Source: CAYQQJ01 sp964419935 (GTDB taxonomy: Bacteria; Pseudomonadota; Gammaproteobacteria; Pseudomonadales; Cellvibrionaceae). From it: DNA of 64,000 bases. How positions within the stretch are numbered: position 1 is the first letter of the stretch; each line of letters opens with the position of its first letter. Under the pieces are notes generated by a model. It was not told the DNA's origin. It made no database searches and was given only the letters and a program-made list of their open reading frames with translations. Shown in pieces: positions 17,461 through 26,164 of the stretch. The position numbers and the translations under genes were made by a program. Location: the NCBI GenBank assembly GCA_964419935.1, contig CAYQQJ010000003.1, forward strand, positions 114,468 through 178,467, read 5' to 3'.

Positions 17461-18189
17461 GTTCTGGATCGATGTGAGCATGCCACGCAGGATGTTCAAC
17501 TCCATCTGGTCCAGACGGACACGGCCAAACAGACGGCGCAAACGGGTAACCGTTTGACGGGGATTGTCTTCCTCAAGGAAGCCCATCTTCTCCAGGGTTT
17601 CCTGTAGATGCGCATAGAAATGCTCCAGCGCCTCCTGATTGGCGGGGGGCATGTCCCAATCGTCGAAATGCAGTTTTTTGCCCGCGGCAACCTCCAGATG
17701 GCTGACGCGAATCTCGTAACAGATCACCTGCACCGCGGCAGCCAAGTTGAGCGAGCTGTATTCTGCGTTAGCGGGGATGTGCACGTGAAAATGACACTTG
17801 TGCAGTTCTTCGTTAGTGAGCCCGCGGTCTTCGCGACCAAATACCAGGGCGACCTGGTGCTTTTCCGCTTCCGCGCGAACCTGATCACCACATTCGCGCG
17901 GCGTCAGCAGCGGCCACGGGATTCTGCGTTCCCGGGCGCTGGTACCAATCACCAGGGTGCAGTCCGCCAGCGCTTCATCCAGTGTTTCCACCACCACCGC
18001 GCTCTTCAGCACATCCGTCGCGCCGGCGGCACGCCAAACCGCTTTATCCGCGGGAAAATCCTTGGGAGCTACCAATACCAGCCGCGACAGCCCCATGTTT
18101 TTCAACGCCCGCGCCGCCGCGCCAATATTGCCAGGATGGCTGGTGTTCACCAGTACGATTCGAACATTTTTCAGGGCGCTGTCGCTCAT
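17404..18189 (-). CDS. trmJ: tRNA (cytidine/uridine-2'-O-)-methyltransferase TrmJ
   Basis: SpoU/TrmH-type (SPOUT) enzyme that methylates the 2'-O of residue 32 in tRNA. The 261-residue form from ATG 18189 has the family N-terminus NVRIVLVNTSHPGNIGAAAR, the SAM-binding knot segments (ALVFGREDRGLTNEEL, YSSLNLAAAVQVICYEIR) and a helical C-terminus. The open frame continues upstream to 18330 but without family sequence. The final residues (SRKLQAASGKEKP) are read from the heptamer repeat island. In relatives cysE lies between iscR and trmJ; here it is absent. Confidence 0.93.
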   Translation of the reverse strand: MSDSALKNVRIVLVNTSHPGNIGAAARALKNMGLSRLVLVAPKDFPADKAVWRAAGATDVLKSAVVVETLDEALADCTLVIGTSARERRIPWPLLTPRECGDQVRAEAEKHQVALVFGREDRGLTNEELHKCHFHVHIPANAEYSSLNLAAAVQVICYEIRVSHLEVAAGKKLHFDDWDMPPANQEALEHFYAHLQETLEKMGFLEEDNPRQTVTRLRRLFGRVRLDQMELNILRGMLTSIQNYMYRTSRKLQAASGKEKP

Positions 18190-18404
18190 TGAGGCTACTC
18201 GTTTACAGATAAAAAAGGGGCGCAGTTTAACAAGGGAAGGGAGAAGGAAAAAGGGAAAAGATTCTTGGTGCCCATTACGCTGTGCATCGAAGACACGTTG
18301 ATTTGGCGATCTTGGGCCGAATTGGGGCATGATCCGTCGGCATACCGAAACCTAGAAGCTCGTCTGCCGCTTGCCTCTGTCCAACCTATTCACCGCAAGT
18401 CCTC

Positions 18405-18425
18405 TTTTCCCTTTTCCCTTTTCCC
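18405..18425. repeat. (TTTTCCC)3 heptamer tract
   Basis: Three exact copies of the 7-base unit TTTTCCC, the complement of the GGGAAAA tracts at 63867 and the same as the tract at 50116. It ends 18 bases before the suhB -10 box, so it sits in the -35 region of that promoter. Confidence 0.85.
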
Positions 18426-18440
18426 TTAGCTCCTCGTGGC

Positions 18441-18449
18441 TGTTATAAT
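18441..18449 (+). promoter_or_regulatory. Extended -10 promoter of suhB
   Basis: TGTTATAAT gives a perfect TATAAT (18444-18449) with the TGn extension, 85 bases before the suhB ATG. The -35 position has no consensus box; it coincides with the TTTTCCC repeat tract. Confidence 0.6.
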
Positions 18450-18534
18450 CACCGCCCCGCTGAGGCTGTGGCAATTGCCTGCACATCTCGTATATCGATA
18501 GCGCCCTACAATCCACACAACAGAGTTACCGCCA

Positions 18535-19335
18535 ATGGAACCCATGCTGAACATGGCTTTGCGCGCTGCCCGCAAAGCAAGTGAACTGATCGAACAAGCA
18601 CTGGAGCGCGTCGATCTGGTGCGTATCGAGGAGAAAGGCCGCAACGATTTTGTCAGTGAGGTGGACCGTAAAGCCGAGCAGGAGATCGTCAGTCAGCTCA
18701 GCCGTGCGTTCCCCGACCACCGCTTTCTCGGTGAGGAAGGTGGCGGTAAAGGCCCGGAAGACGCCGAGTACCAGTGGATTATCGACCCGCTCGATGGCAC
18801 CACCAATTTTCTGCACGGCATTCCGCATTTTGCGGTGTCCATCGCCTGCAAATATCGCGGCAGCCTGCAACACGCCGTGATCATCGACCCTATCAAGCGT
18901 GAAGAATTTACTGCCTCCCGCGGCAAGGGCGCCATGCTCAATGGGCGCCGCATGCGCGTATCCACCCGCAAGAGCCTGGACGGCGCCTTGATTGGCACGG
19001 GCATTCCATTCAACGGCTATGCCTTGCAGCATATGGAAGCCTATGGCGAATGCTTGAAGGAAATCGCCGGTCAAACCGCTGGCATCCGCCGACCGGGCGC
19101 TGCCGCACTGGATCTTGCCTATGTAGCGGCCGGTCGTTTCGATGGCTTTTGGGAAATGAATCTGAAGGAGTGGGATATAGCGGCAGGCGCTCTTCTGGTG
19201 AAGGAATCTGGCGGTATGATCAGCGACTTTTCCGGTGGCAACGGCTATCTCGACAGCGGCAACATCGTCTGCGCCTCACCCAAGGTTTTCAAACCCCTGC
19301 TGCAGATCGTCGGCAAGCATATGAGTGGGGTGTAG
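18535..19335 (+). CDS. suhB: Inositol-1-monophosphatase family protein SuhB
   Basis: Lithium-sensitive Mg2+-dependent phosphatase fold; in E. coli SuhB also joins the rRNA transcription antitermination complex. The 266-residue product begins MEPMLNMALRAARKA, like E. coli SuhB, and has the metal-binding motifs FLGEEGGG, DPLDGTTNF and WDIAAGALLV. It is transcribed away from trmJ; the stop is followed immediately by an AAGCTGC tandem array. Function as phosphatase versus rRNA factor cannot be decided from sequence. Confidence 0.94.
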   Translation: MEPMLNMALRAARKASELIEQALERVDLVRIEEKGRNDFVSEVDRKAEQEIVSQLSRAFPDHRFLGEEGGGKGPEDAEYQWIIDPLDGTTNFLHGIPHFAVSIACKYRGSLQHAVIIDPIKREEFTASRGKGAMLNGRRMRVSTRKSLDGALIGTGIPFNGYALQHMEAYGECLKEIAGQTAGIRRPGAAALDLAYVAAGRFDGFWEMNLKEWDIAAGALLVKESGGMISDFSGGNGYLDSGNIVCASPKVFKPLLQIVGKHMSGV

Positions 19336-19374
19336 AAGCTGCAAGCTGCAAGCTGCAAGCTGCAAGCTGCAAGC
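19336..19374. repeat. (AAGCTGC)5.6 tandem array
   Basis: Five exact copies of the 7-base unit plus AAGC begin on the base after the suhB stop codon. The array is identical in unit to the 8.4-copy array at 63791-63849. No CRISPR-like spacers are present. Confidence 0.95.
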
Positions 19375-19378
19375 ATAG

Positions 19379-19449
19379 GGTGGGCACTGCCCACCGAATG
19401 CGCAAGCAGGATTTTATTAGAACGGATAGATTGGTGGGCGGTGCCCACC
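19379..19449. repeat. Pair of GGTGGGC/GCCCACC hairpins
   Basis: Two short palindromes, GGTGGGCA-c-TGCCCACC (19379-19395) and GGTGGGC-ggt-GCCCACC (19433-19449), are 37 bases apart. They resemble REP-type elements; a third copy lies at 50080-50096 next to another heptamer tract. Confidence 0.75.
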
Positions 19450-19471
19450 CCTACCTGGCCTTTTTCTATCT

Positions 19472-21547
19472 TTAGCTTATAGCTTGCGGCTTACGGCTTG
19501 TAGCTATTACTTCTTCAGCCTCCCCCAAACATTGGTTGAGCACACTGATCAACTCGTTAAGGTCGACCGGCTTGGTCAGGTAGAAGGCGAAGCCGGCATT
19601 TTTGCCGTGTTCAATATCATGGGCCATGGCATTGGCCGAGAGTGCAACAACGGGAATCTGCTTGGTGATAGCGTCCACCTTCAGGACCTCCAGCGCCTCA
19701 TAACCATCCATGCCGGGCAGGTTGATATCCAGAATAATGAGATCCGGCTTGACTGTCCGTGCGAGGAACAGACCGCGCATGGCGTCGTCGGCAGTCAGTA
19801 CATCCAACTGTGGGAAGCGTGCCAGCAACTGCTCCATCAAGCGCTGATTGGACGGGTTATCTTCCACGTACAGAATGGTTTTTGGGTCTGTAACCAGTAG
19901 CTCCGGCACCCGTTCGATCAGGGCCTCATCCCGCTCACTCTTTTTCTCTGCAGCTGCGGATGAAGGTTTCACCGCGACCATGTCGATCCAGAAACAACTG
20001 CCCTCACCTGGTGTGCTGGAGAACCCTATACTGCCGCCCATCTGCTGCACCAGCTGCCGGGTAATAACGAGGCCGACACCGCTGCCCTCGATGTCACTGG
20101 TTTCCGCTCCCAGGCGATTGAATGGCTGAAACATTTCCTTGTGAAGATGCTCGGCGATACCGCGCCCGGTGTCACGTACCGCAATGCGCAAAAACTCGTC
20201 ATTGAGCTGATTGCAGCTGACTTTTACCTGGCCATTGTCGCGGTTGTATTTAATGGCGTTGCCTATGAGGTTGAGCAGAATCTGCTTCAAGCGAATGCGG
20301 TCAGCTCTTACCGCCTGTCCGGAAAGCCCATTGGTGTTGAGGGATAACCGTATGAAACGCTTCTCCGCATGGGACTGCAGAAGTGCAAAGCAGTCTTCGA
20401 TCAACCGCACCGGTGTTACCGGTTCAAGGGACAGATCAAGCCGGCCGGCCTCGATCTTCGCCAGGTCCAACACATCGCCAATCAACTGCAGCAAATGCTG
20501 ACCGGCCTTGCGGATTTCCATCATGTTCTTGCGCTGATCGTCATCGAGCTGCTGATCCAGCTCGAAAAGCTGTGCAAACCCGAGAATGGCGTTCAGTGGC
20601 GTGCGCAGCTCGTGACTCATACTCGACAGGAATTCGGACTTGGCCTGATTGGCCTGCTCGGCGCTTTCCTTGGCGCGCATGACCCGTTCCTCAGCGCGTT
20701 TCAGCTCGGTAATGTCCATATTGGTCCCCGACATGAGAAGGGGTTCGCCACGGGAGTTGTAGGTCATTTGCCCGCGGGCGCGAATCCAGCACCAATCACC
20801 ATTCTTACCACGGATACGATATTCCACATCAAACGGCCCTCGGCGCTTGACGTGTGCGGCCAGGGCATAATCAAAGCGCTTGATATCGTCGGGGTGAATG
20901 CGCCGGCGCCAGGATTGAACCCGGTCCATACCCTGGTTGACGATGTCGTCGTGTTCGCTATAACCCAGATGTTCCCAACAGCGATTGGAAAATGAAAAGC
21001 TGCCATGCTCCGCCGACCACTCCCATATGCCATCGTTGGAGGATTGGATAATCCGCGCATGCCGCGCCTCGGAGACCAGCAGCGCCTGTTCCGTTTGCTT
21101 GAGCTTGGTGACATCGAAGGCAATGCCGGAGATGTAGCGTACCCAGCCGGAGGAGTCGCGCACCGTATCGATGCGCACTTCCGTCCATACATAGCCGCCC
21201 ATTTTCTTGCGCACGCGGTAACAGATTTCCGCCACGCCTTTGGCTTTCAAGCGTTCGCGAATGTAGCGAGCCACCGGTTCACGGTCGTCTGGATGAATGA
21301 AGTCGGGGTAGTTATAGGGGTTGGATAAATGCTCGGAATCTTCGTCGCTGTATCCGAGGTACTTCCAGAAGCCACCGCTCCAGTTCATGCGCTGGGCGGT
21401 CAGGTCCCAGTCGAGGAATCCATAACCGTGACTGGCGCGAAATATACGATGGTGGCGCTCAACCGACTCCCGCAGCCCGGCATAGCTGGCACCGCCGGTT
21501 GTCAGTTTGAACAGCTTTTTCAAGCGCGTGATCAGAGAAAAGGACAT
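19472..21547 (-). CDS. PAS-domain hybrid sensor histidine kinase
   Basis: A 691-residue soluble kinase with no membrane helix. Domains in order: PAS (about 45-155), PAS (about 165-285), HisKA with phosphorylated His312 in SSMSHELRTPLNAILGF, HATPase (about 415-525; NLIGNAIKYN, DTGRGIAE, GSGVGLVI), and a C-terminal receiver with Asp607 in LIILDINLPGMDG. The signal is unknown; both PAS domains are of the PAS_3 type, with WxGGFW and HPDD motifs. No partner regulator is adjacent. The last residues (TSRKPQAIS) are read from a degenerate heptamer repeat. I see no convincing ribosome site, so the start is moderately sure. Confidence 0.9.
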   Translation of the reverse strand: MSFSLITRLKKLFKLTTGGASYAGLRESVERHHRIFRASHGYGFLDWDLTAQRMNWSGGFWKYLGYSDEDSEHLSNPYNYPDFIHPDDREPVARYIRERLKAKGVAEICYRVRKKMGGYVWTEVRIDTVRDSSGWVRYISGIAFDVTKLKQTEQALLVSEARHARIIQSSNDGIWEWSAEHGSFSFSNRCWEHLGYSEHDDIVNQGMDRVQSWRRRIHPDDIKRFDYALAAHVKRRGPFDVEYRIRGKNGDWCWIRARGQMTYNSRGEPLLMSGTNMDITELKRAEERVMRAKESAEQANQAKSEFLSSMSHELRTPLNAILGFAQLFELDQQLDDDQRKNMMEIRKAGQHLLQLIGDVLDLAKIEAGRLDLSLEPVTPVRLIEDCFALLQSHAEKRFIRLSLNTNGLSGQAVRADRIRLKQILLNLIGNAIKYNRDNGQVKVSCNQLNDEFLRIAVRDTGRGIAEHLHKEMFQPFNRLGAETSDIEGSGVGLVITRQLVQQMGGSIGFSSTPGEGSCFWIDMVAVKPSSAAAEKKSERDEALIERVPELLVTDPKTILYVEDNPSNQRLMEQLLARFPQLDVLTADDAMRGLFLARTVKPDLIILDINLPGMDGYEALEVLKVDAITKQIPVVALSANAMAHDIEHGKNAGFAFYLTKPVDLNELISVLNQCLGEAEEVIATSRKPQAIS

Positions 21548-21582
21548 GGGGTTTCGCTTTTTTTATTGTGTCGATTAAGTAT

Positions 21583-21880
21583 TAACTCAAGTTTCTGCGT
21601 TCACCAAACTCTATAACGCTGCATTTAGGTGGTCTTCCCACCGGCCCGCTTCGCGGTAGGGCTTTCTGGAAACGCCGAAGCAAATCGGCAGGATTGCCGA
21701 TTTACACAGCCGCAGGCTGCCCGAAGGGCGAGCCACACGGATGTGGCGAGTGCAACCCATCCATGGGGGCTCCCCCACGAGGTCCCTCTCGTGAGGGTTC
21801 CAGAAAGCCCTACCCCAAATCGAACCTCACTATGTGCCAGGCCTTAAAGCATGCAATCTTGAACTCCGAAACTTGAGTAT
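21583..21880. repeat. Palindromic MITE-like element, copy 2
   Basis: Ends are inverted repeats TAACTCAAGTTTC (left) and GAAACTTGAGTA (right), with ATTA on both flanks. The central stem is a perfect 17 bp: GGTAGGGCTTTCTGGAA at 21655-21671 with its complement at 21798-21814. The inner hairpin CACGAG-GTCCCT-CTCGTG matches copy 3. Compared with copy 3, about 75 extra bases with smaller hairpins (AAATCGGCAGGATTGCCGATTT, AGCCGCAGGCTGCC, CCACACGGATGTGG) are inserted in the loop at about 21678-21755. No coding sequence. Confidence 0.85.
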
Positions 21881-21941
21881 TAAGCTTATCAAGGATTCGG
21901 GTGAACGCAACCTGGGAATTTCCGCCCTGAAGCCAGAACGC

Positions 21942-21964
21942 AAAAACGGGCCGCAGCCCGTTTT
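21942..21964 (-). terminator. Terminator after secF
   Basis: Minus-strand perfect 9-bp stem AAAACGGGC / GCCCGTTTT with a 4-base loop and a T run, about 20 bases past the secF stop. It should end the queA-tgt-secD-secF transcript. Confidence 0.85.
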
Positions 21965-21986
21965 CAGTGACCTCGCGCCCGGCGAT

Positions 21987-22907
21987 CTATGGCATGGAAT
22001 CCAGTTCACCGGCTTCCTTCTCCGCCGGCATCAGATCTTCCTTGGTGACATCCATAACCAATAGAATGGTTGAGGAGATATACACTGATGAGAAAGTACC
22101 CACGATAATACCGAGCAACAGCGCAGTGGCGAAGCCGTGAATCAGCGCCCCTCCGAAATAGTACAGAGCCACCAGCACCAACGTGGTAGTCAGCGAGGTG
22201 ACCAAGGTACGACTCATGGTCTGGGTAATGGAGGTGTTGATGACATCAATTGGAGAAGTCTTGCGCATAATGCGAAAGTTGTCGCGGATGCGGTCGAAAA
22301 TAACGATGGTGTCGTTAATCGAATAACCGATCACCGCCAGAATTGCTGCCAATACCGTCAGGTCGAAGTCCCACTGAAAGATCGAGAACAATCCAACAAC
22401 GATGATCACGTCGTGAACCAAAGCAGCCACAGCACCCACGGAAAACTTGAACTGAAAACGTAAGGCGACATACAACATGACCAGTCCAAGTGCCACCAGC
22501 AACCCCAGACCGCCTTGGTCGCGTAAATCTCCGCCAACCTGCGGCCCGACAAAACTGACGCTGGCGACGTCTACCTTGTGCAGCCCATCGGCGCGCAGGA
22601 TTTCCACCAGTTTGTTGCTCAGCTCGGCACCTTCAGCATCCTGCAGGCTGACCAGCACATCGGACTCGGAACCGAAGTATTTGATCACTCCGCCCTCATA
22701 ACCGGCATCCGCCAAAAGGCTGCGGATCTCATTCAGGTCCGCCGGCTGTTCATATTTCAACTCAACGGTTGTGCCGCCAGTGAAGTCCTGGCCCAGATTC
22801 AAACCCTGTAGTGCCAGTGATACTACAGACGCTACCAATAGGAAAATCGATAAACCGGCGGCCCAATAACGCTGGCCCATGAAATTGATTACGCGTTCAT
22901 TGTTCAT
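21987..22907 (-). CDS. secF: Protein-export membrane protein SecF
   Basis: With SecD it forms the proton-driven accessory of the Sec translocon. The 306-residue protein has six membrane helices, the N-terminal TM followed by LNLGQDFTGGTTVELKY, and the C-terminal block with YSINDTIVIFDRIRDNFR and ALYYFGGALIHGFATALLLG. It lies 26 bases after secD in the same operon. Confidence 0.96.
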   Translation of the reverse strand: MNNERVINFMGQRYWAAGLSIFLLVASVVSLALQGLNLGQDFTGGTTVELKYEQPADLNEIRSLLADAGYEGGVIKYFGSESDVLVSLQDAEGAELSNKLVEILRADGLHKVDVASVSFVGPQVGGDLRDQGGLGLLVALGLVMLYVALRFQFKFSVGAVAALVHDVIIVVGLFSIFQWDFDLTVLAAILAVIGYSINDTIVIFDRIRDNFRIMRKTSPIDVINTSITQTMSRTLVTSLTTTLVLVALYYFGGALIHGFATALLLGIIVGTFSSVYISSTILLVMDVTKEDLMPAEKEAGELDSMP

Positions 22908-22933
22908 AACTTGGTTATCCTGTGATTGCCCGC

Positions 22934-24802
22934 TTAAATCCAGATTTTGGAAACGTTGCGACCGCCATAAATTAGATTGACGATGGCTCGCGAGCCCATA
23001 ATGGCCGTAAACATAGACGTGATAATACCGATGGAGAGGGTTACTGCGAATCCCTTGATCGGCCCGGTGCCGATGGCAAACAGGATCACCCCGATGATCA
23101 GGGTGGTAATGTTGGCATCCACAATGGTGATAAAGGAATTGTCATAACCGCGACTGATGGCTGATTGGGGCGGCATACCGGCTTTTATCTCCTCCCTGAT
23201 GCGCGCAAAAATCAGCACGTTGGCGTCCACCGCCATACCCACAGTCAAAACGATCCCCGCGATACCTGGCAAAGTCAGTGTAGCGCCCAGGAACGACATT
23301 ACCGCCACCAATATAATCACGTTGGCAATCAGCGCCAGATTGGCAACCAAACCAAAGATGCGGTAATAAACCAGCATGAATATCAGCACCAGACCCATAC
23401 CGATTTTCACCGAATTCACACCCATTTTTATGTTTTCGGCGCCCAGCGACGGCCCAATGGTGCGTTCCTGAACGAACACCATCGGTGCGGCCAATGCGCC
23501 GGAACGCAGCAGCAACGCGAGTTCGGCCGCTTCCTGCTGTTCCAGCCCAGTCACACGGAAAGACCGGCCCAGCGCACTTTGAACTGTTGCCAGACTGATA
23601 ATTTTTTTGTCCGGCACCTGTACGGTCTCTTCAATCCGTTCGCCTTGTTCGTTGACGCCGGGCACGGTGCGGGTTTTGTATTCGATGAACAGGACGCCCA
23701 AACTGCGCCCAACATTCTCCCGTGTAGCACGATGCATGGCAGCGCCGCCGTCGCCGTCGAGGGTAATGTTAACCTGGGGCATACCGGTTTCCTGATCGTA
23801 ACCAACCTTGGCGTCGGTCACTTTATCCCCGGTCACTATGACACGGTTCTCCAGAAACGCGCTGCCGAAGATACGCTGCTTGTCCTCATCCAGATGCTCA
23901 AACTCCTCCTTCTGGGACATCAGCTCACTCGGCTTCGCTTCCAGCCTGAACTCGAGGTTGGCGGTCTTGCCGATAATGCGTTTGGCGGCAGCGGTATCCT
24001 GTACGCCTGGCAGTTCCACCACGATGCGATTGGCGCCCTGGCGCTGCACGATGGGCTCGGAAACACCGAGCTCGTTCACACGGTTGCGCAACGTTGACAG
24101 GTTCTGGCTGATGGCATAGCTTTCGATATCACTGATCGCTTGCTCGGTCATCTGTGCGCGCAACCAGTAAGTGCCATCATCGGACTGCCCGGTATCGCGC
24201 TGCAGTTCCGGCAATTCATCGCGCAGCAGGTCCTCGACCTGATCGCGCAGCTCTTCGCTTGGCGCAGTCACTTCGATGACTCGCTCGTCCTGCACGCTCA
24301 GGGTTACGTCGCGAATACGCTCTTCACGAATACTGCGTTTGAGCACATCGGCCATACCGGCAATACGCTTGGCGATGGCATCATCAGTGTCAACCTGTAG
24401 CAGGAAATGCACACCGCCGGCAAGGTCCAACCCCAACCGCAACGGACCAGCTCCAATGCTCTCCAGCCATTCCGGCGTGGTGGCTGCCATGTTCAAGGCA
24501 ACAACGAAATCTTCCTGCAAAGCACCCTTGATCGCCTCCCGGGCCGGCAGCTGATCCTCAACCTCATGCAAGCGGATCAATGCTGCTGCACCATCGGCTT
24601 CGGCGCCCAGATAATCTATACCGGCTTCATCCAGAGCCTTGGTTACGCGCTGCAGTACCTGCTCATCAACGACGGTTGAACTGGATGTACCGGAGATTTG
24701 CACGGCTGGATCAGCCGGATACAGGTTGGGCAGTGCGTAGACACAACCAAGCGCCAGCACGAACAGGACGAGTAGGTATTTCCAGAGTGGATAACGATTC
24801 AT
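22934..24802 (-). CDS. secD: Protein-export membrane protein SecD
   Basis: Large partner of SecF. The 622-residue form from ATG 24802 (GGGA upstream) has TM1 (LWKYLLVLFVLALGCVYALP), the long periplasmic P1 region with GPLRLGLDLAGGVHFLLQVD, and five C-terminal helices including GIAGIVLTVGMAVDANVLIF. It is the third gene after queA and tgt; yajC, normally between tgt and secD, is not there. Confidence 0.96.
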   Translation of the reverse strand: MNRYPLWKYLLVLFVLALGCVYALPNLYPADPAVQISGTSSSTVVDEQVLQRVTKALDEAGIDYLGAEADGAAALIRLHEVEDQLPAREAIKGALQEDFVVALNMAATTPEWLESIGAGPLRLGLDLAGGVHFLLQVDTDDAIAKRIAGMADVLKRSIREERIRDVTLSVQDERVIEVTAPSEELRDQVEDLLRDELPELQRDTGQSDDGTYWLRAQMTEQAISDIESYAISQNLSTLRNRVNELGVSEPIVQRQGANRIVVELPGVQDTAAAKRIIGKTANLEFRLEAKPSELMSQKEEFEHLDEDKQRIFGSAFLENRVIVTGDKVTDAKVGYDQETGMPQVNITLDGDGGAAMHRATRENVGRSLGVLFIEYKTRTVPGVNEQGERIEETVQVPDKKIISLATVQSALGRSFRVTGLEQQEAAELALLLRSGALAAPMVFVQERTIGPSLGAENIKMGVNSVKIGMGLVLIFMLVYYRIFGLVANLALIANVIILVAVMSFLGATLTLPGIAGIVLTVGMAVDANVLIFARIREEIKAGMPPQSAISRGYDNSFITIVDANITTLIIGVILFAIGTGPIKGFAVTLSIGIITSMFTAIMGSRAIVNLIYGGRNVSKIWI

Positions 24803-24981
24803 GAGGTTTCCCAAGCATACCCGGCTTCAAGAGCCAGATCCTAGTTAGTTTTGAATGTAGCCGTTCTTGATGTTGCGCCGCTTGGCAACTATTGCGTTTG
24901 CTGAATGTTGCGCTTCGGATTTACGCAATGGCTTTTTGTCGCGATTATCTTATAAGACCAGCCAAGCCTGATTCGCTCGCG

Positions 24982-24987
24982 ATTATA
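24982..24987 (-). promoter_or_regulatory. Possible -10 box upstream of secD
   Basis: A minus-strand TATAAT lies in the 220-base tgt-secD gap, about 180 bases before the secD start, preceded by GG rather than TG and without a well-placed -35. It could supply an internal promoter for secDF; a second AT-rich stretch (TTATAAGATAAT) lies near 24948. Confidence 0.3.
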
Positions 24988-25025
24988 CCCGCAATAGCCT
25001 GTTAATGCGGACAATCTGCCGTGAT

Positions 25026-26153
25026 TCAAGTCTGAACCGTATCAAACACGGGAACGGATTTGTCCTGACGATGATAGAACTCTTCCACATAGGCTTGCAG
25101 CCGTTGACCGGCAATGGCGTCGCGCAGCTCCACCATAATGGTTTGATAGTGGTGCACGTTGTGGATGGTATTGAGCTGCGCACCCAGAATCTCGCCGCAC
25201 TTGTCCAAGTGATGAAGGTAACTGCGGCTGAAGTTCTGACAGGTATAACAGCTGCAACTGCTGTCCAGTGGACCCGTATCCTGCTTATGGACCGCGTTGC
25301 GGATTTTGATGACGCCGGTGCGGGTAAACAAATGCCCATTGCGCGCGTTGCGGGTCGGCATCACGCAGTCGAACATGTCGATGCCCCGCCGCACAGCTTC
25401 CACGATATCCTCTGGCTTGCCCACCCCCATCAGGTAGCGGGGTTTGTCCGTCGGCATTTGCGGCTGCAGGTGGTCCAGAACACGAATCATGTCCTCCTTG
25501 GGTTCGCCCACGCTCAACCCGCCGATGGCGTAACCGTCGAAGCCGATGCTCGCCAGCCCGGCCAATGACTCACTGCGCAGATTTTCATGCATGCCGCCTT
25601 GAATGATCCCAAACAGCGCGGCGGGGCTATCACCATGCGCCTGCTTGCTGCGGGCCGCCCAACGCAGAGACAGCTCCATGGACTCCCGCGCCTGCTGTTC
25701 AGTCGCCGGGTAAGGCGTACATTCATCAAAGATCATCACAATGTCCGACCCCAAATCCCGCTGAACCTGCATCGAACGCTCGGGATCCAGAAATACCGGG
25801 CTGCCATCAATGGGCGACCGGAAAGACACCCCCGCCTCGGAGATTTTGCGCAGGGCACCCAGGCTGAAAACCTGGAAGCCACCCGAGTCGGTCAAGATCG
25901 GCCCCGGCCACTGCATGAAGTCGTGCAGGTTGCCGTGGGCCTTGATGATCTCAGTGCCCGGTCGCAACATCAGGTGAAACGTGTTGCCCAGAATAATCTG
26001 AGCGCCGGTTGGCGCCACATCCCGCGGCAACATGCCTTTGACGGTACCGTAGGTGCCAACGGGCATGAACGCGGGCGTCTCAACGGTGCCGCGCGGAAAC
26101 TTCAGGCGACCCCGGCGGGCAGCGCCGTCGTTGCCGTCCAATTCGAAAGACAT
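25026..26153 (-). CDS. tgt: Queuine tRNA-ribosyltransferase (Tgt)
   Basis: Exchanges guanine-34 for preQ1 in tRNAs with GUN anticodons, a step of queuosine synthesis. Visible: LTDSGGFQVFSLG, catalytic Asp regions (MIFDECTPYP, MFDCVMPTRNARNG) and the zinc site CSCYTCQNFSRSYLHHL. I start at ATG 26153 because the family begins MSFEL..DG.ARRGRL; a GTG at 26168, overlapping the queA stop and with GAGG upstream, is an alternative. It forms an operon with queA. Confidence 0.95.
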   Translation of the reverse strand: MSFELDGNDGAARRGRLKFPRGTVETPAFMPVGTYGTVKGMLPRDVAPTGAQIILGNTFHLMLRPGTEIIKAHGNLHDFMQWPGPILTDSGGFQVFSLGALRKISEAGVSFRSPIDGSPVFLDPERSMQVQRDLGSDIVMIFDECTPYPATEQQARESMELSLRWAARSKQAHGDSPAALFGIIQGGMHENLRSESLAGLASIGFDGYAIGGLSVGEPKEDMIRVLDHLQPQMPTDKPRYLMGVGKPEDIVEAVRRGIDMFDCVMPTRNARNGHLFTRTGVIKIRNAVHKQDTGPLDSSCSCYTCQNFSRSYLHHLDKCGEILGAQLNTIHNVHHYQTIMVELRDAIAGQRLQAYVEEFYHRQDKSVPVFDTVQT

Positions 26154-26164
26154 GAAAGAATTGC

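Larger units (their letters stand above)
18190..18534. other. Divergent trmJ/suhB intergenic region
   Basis: This 345-base gap between divergent genes holds a purine-rich degenerate GGGAAAA stretch near 18233-18265, the (TTTTCCC)3 tract at 18405-18425 and the suhB promoter. I see no gene in it. Confidence 0.6.
21548..21986. other. Intergenic region between secF and the PAS kinase
   Basis: These 439 bases hold repeat copy 2 (21583-21880) and the secDF terminator (21942-21964). I see no gene in it. Confidence 0.7.
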
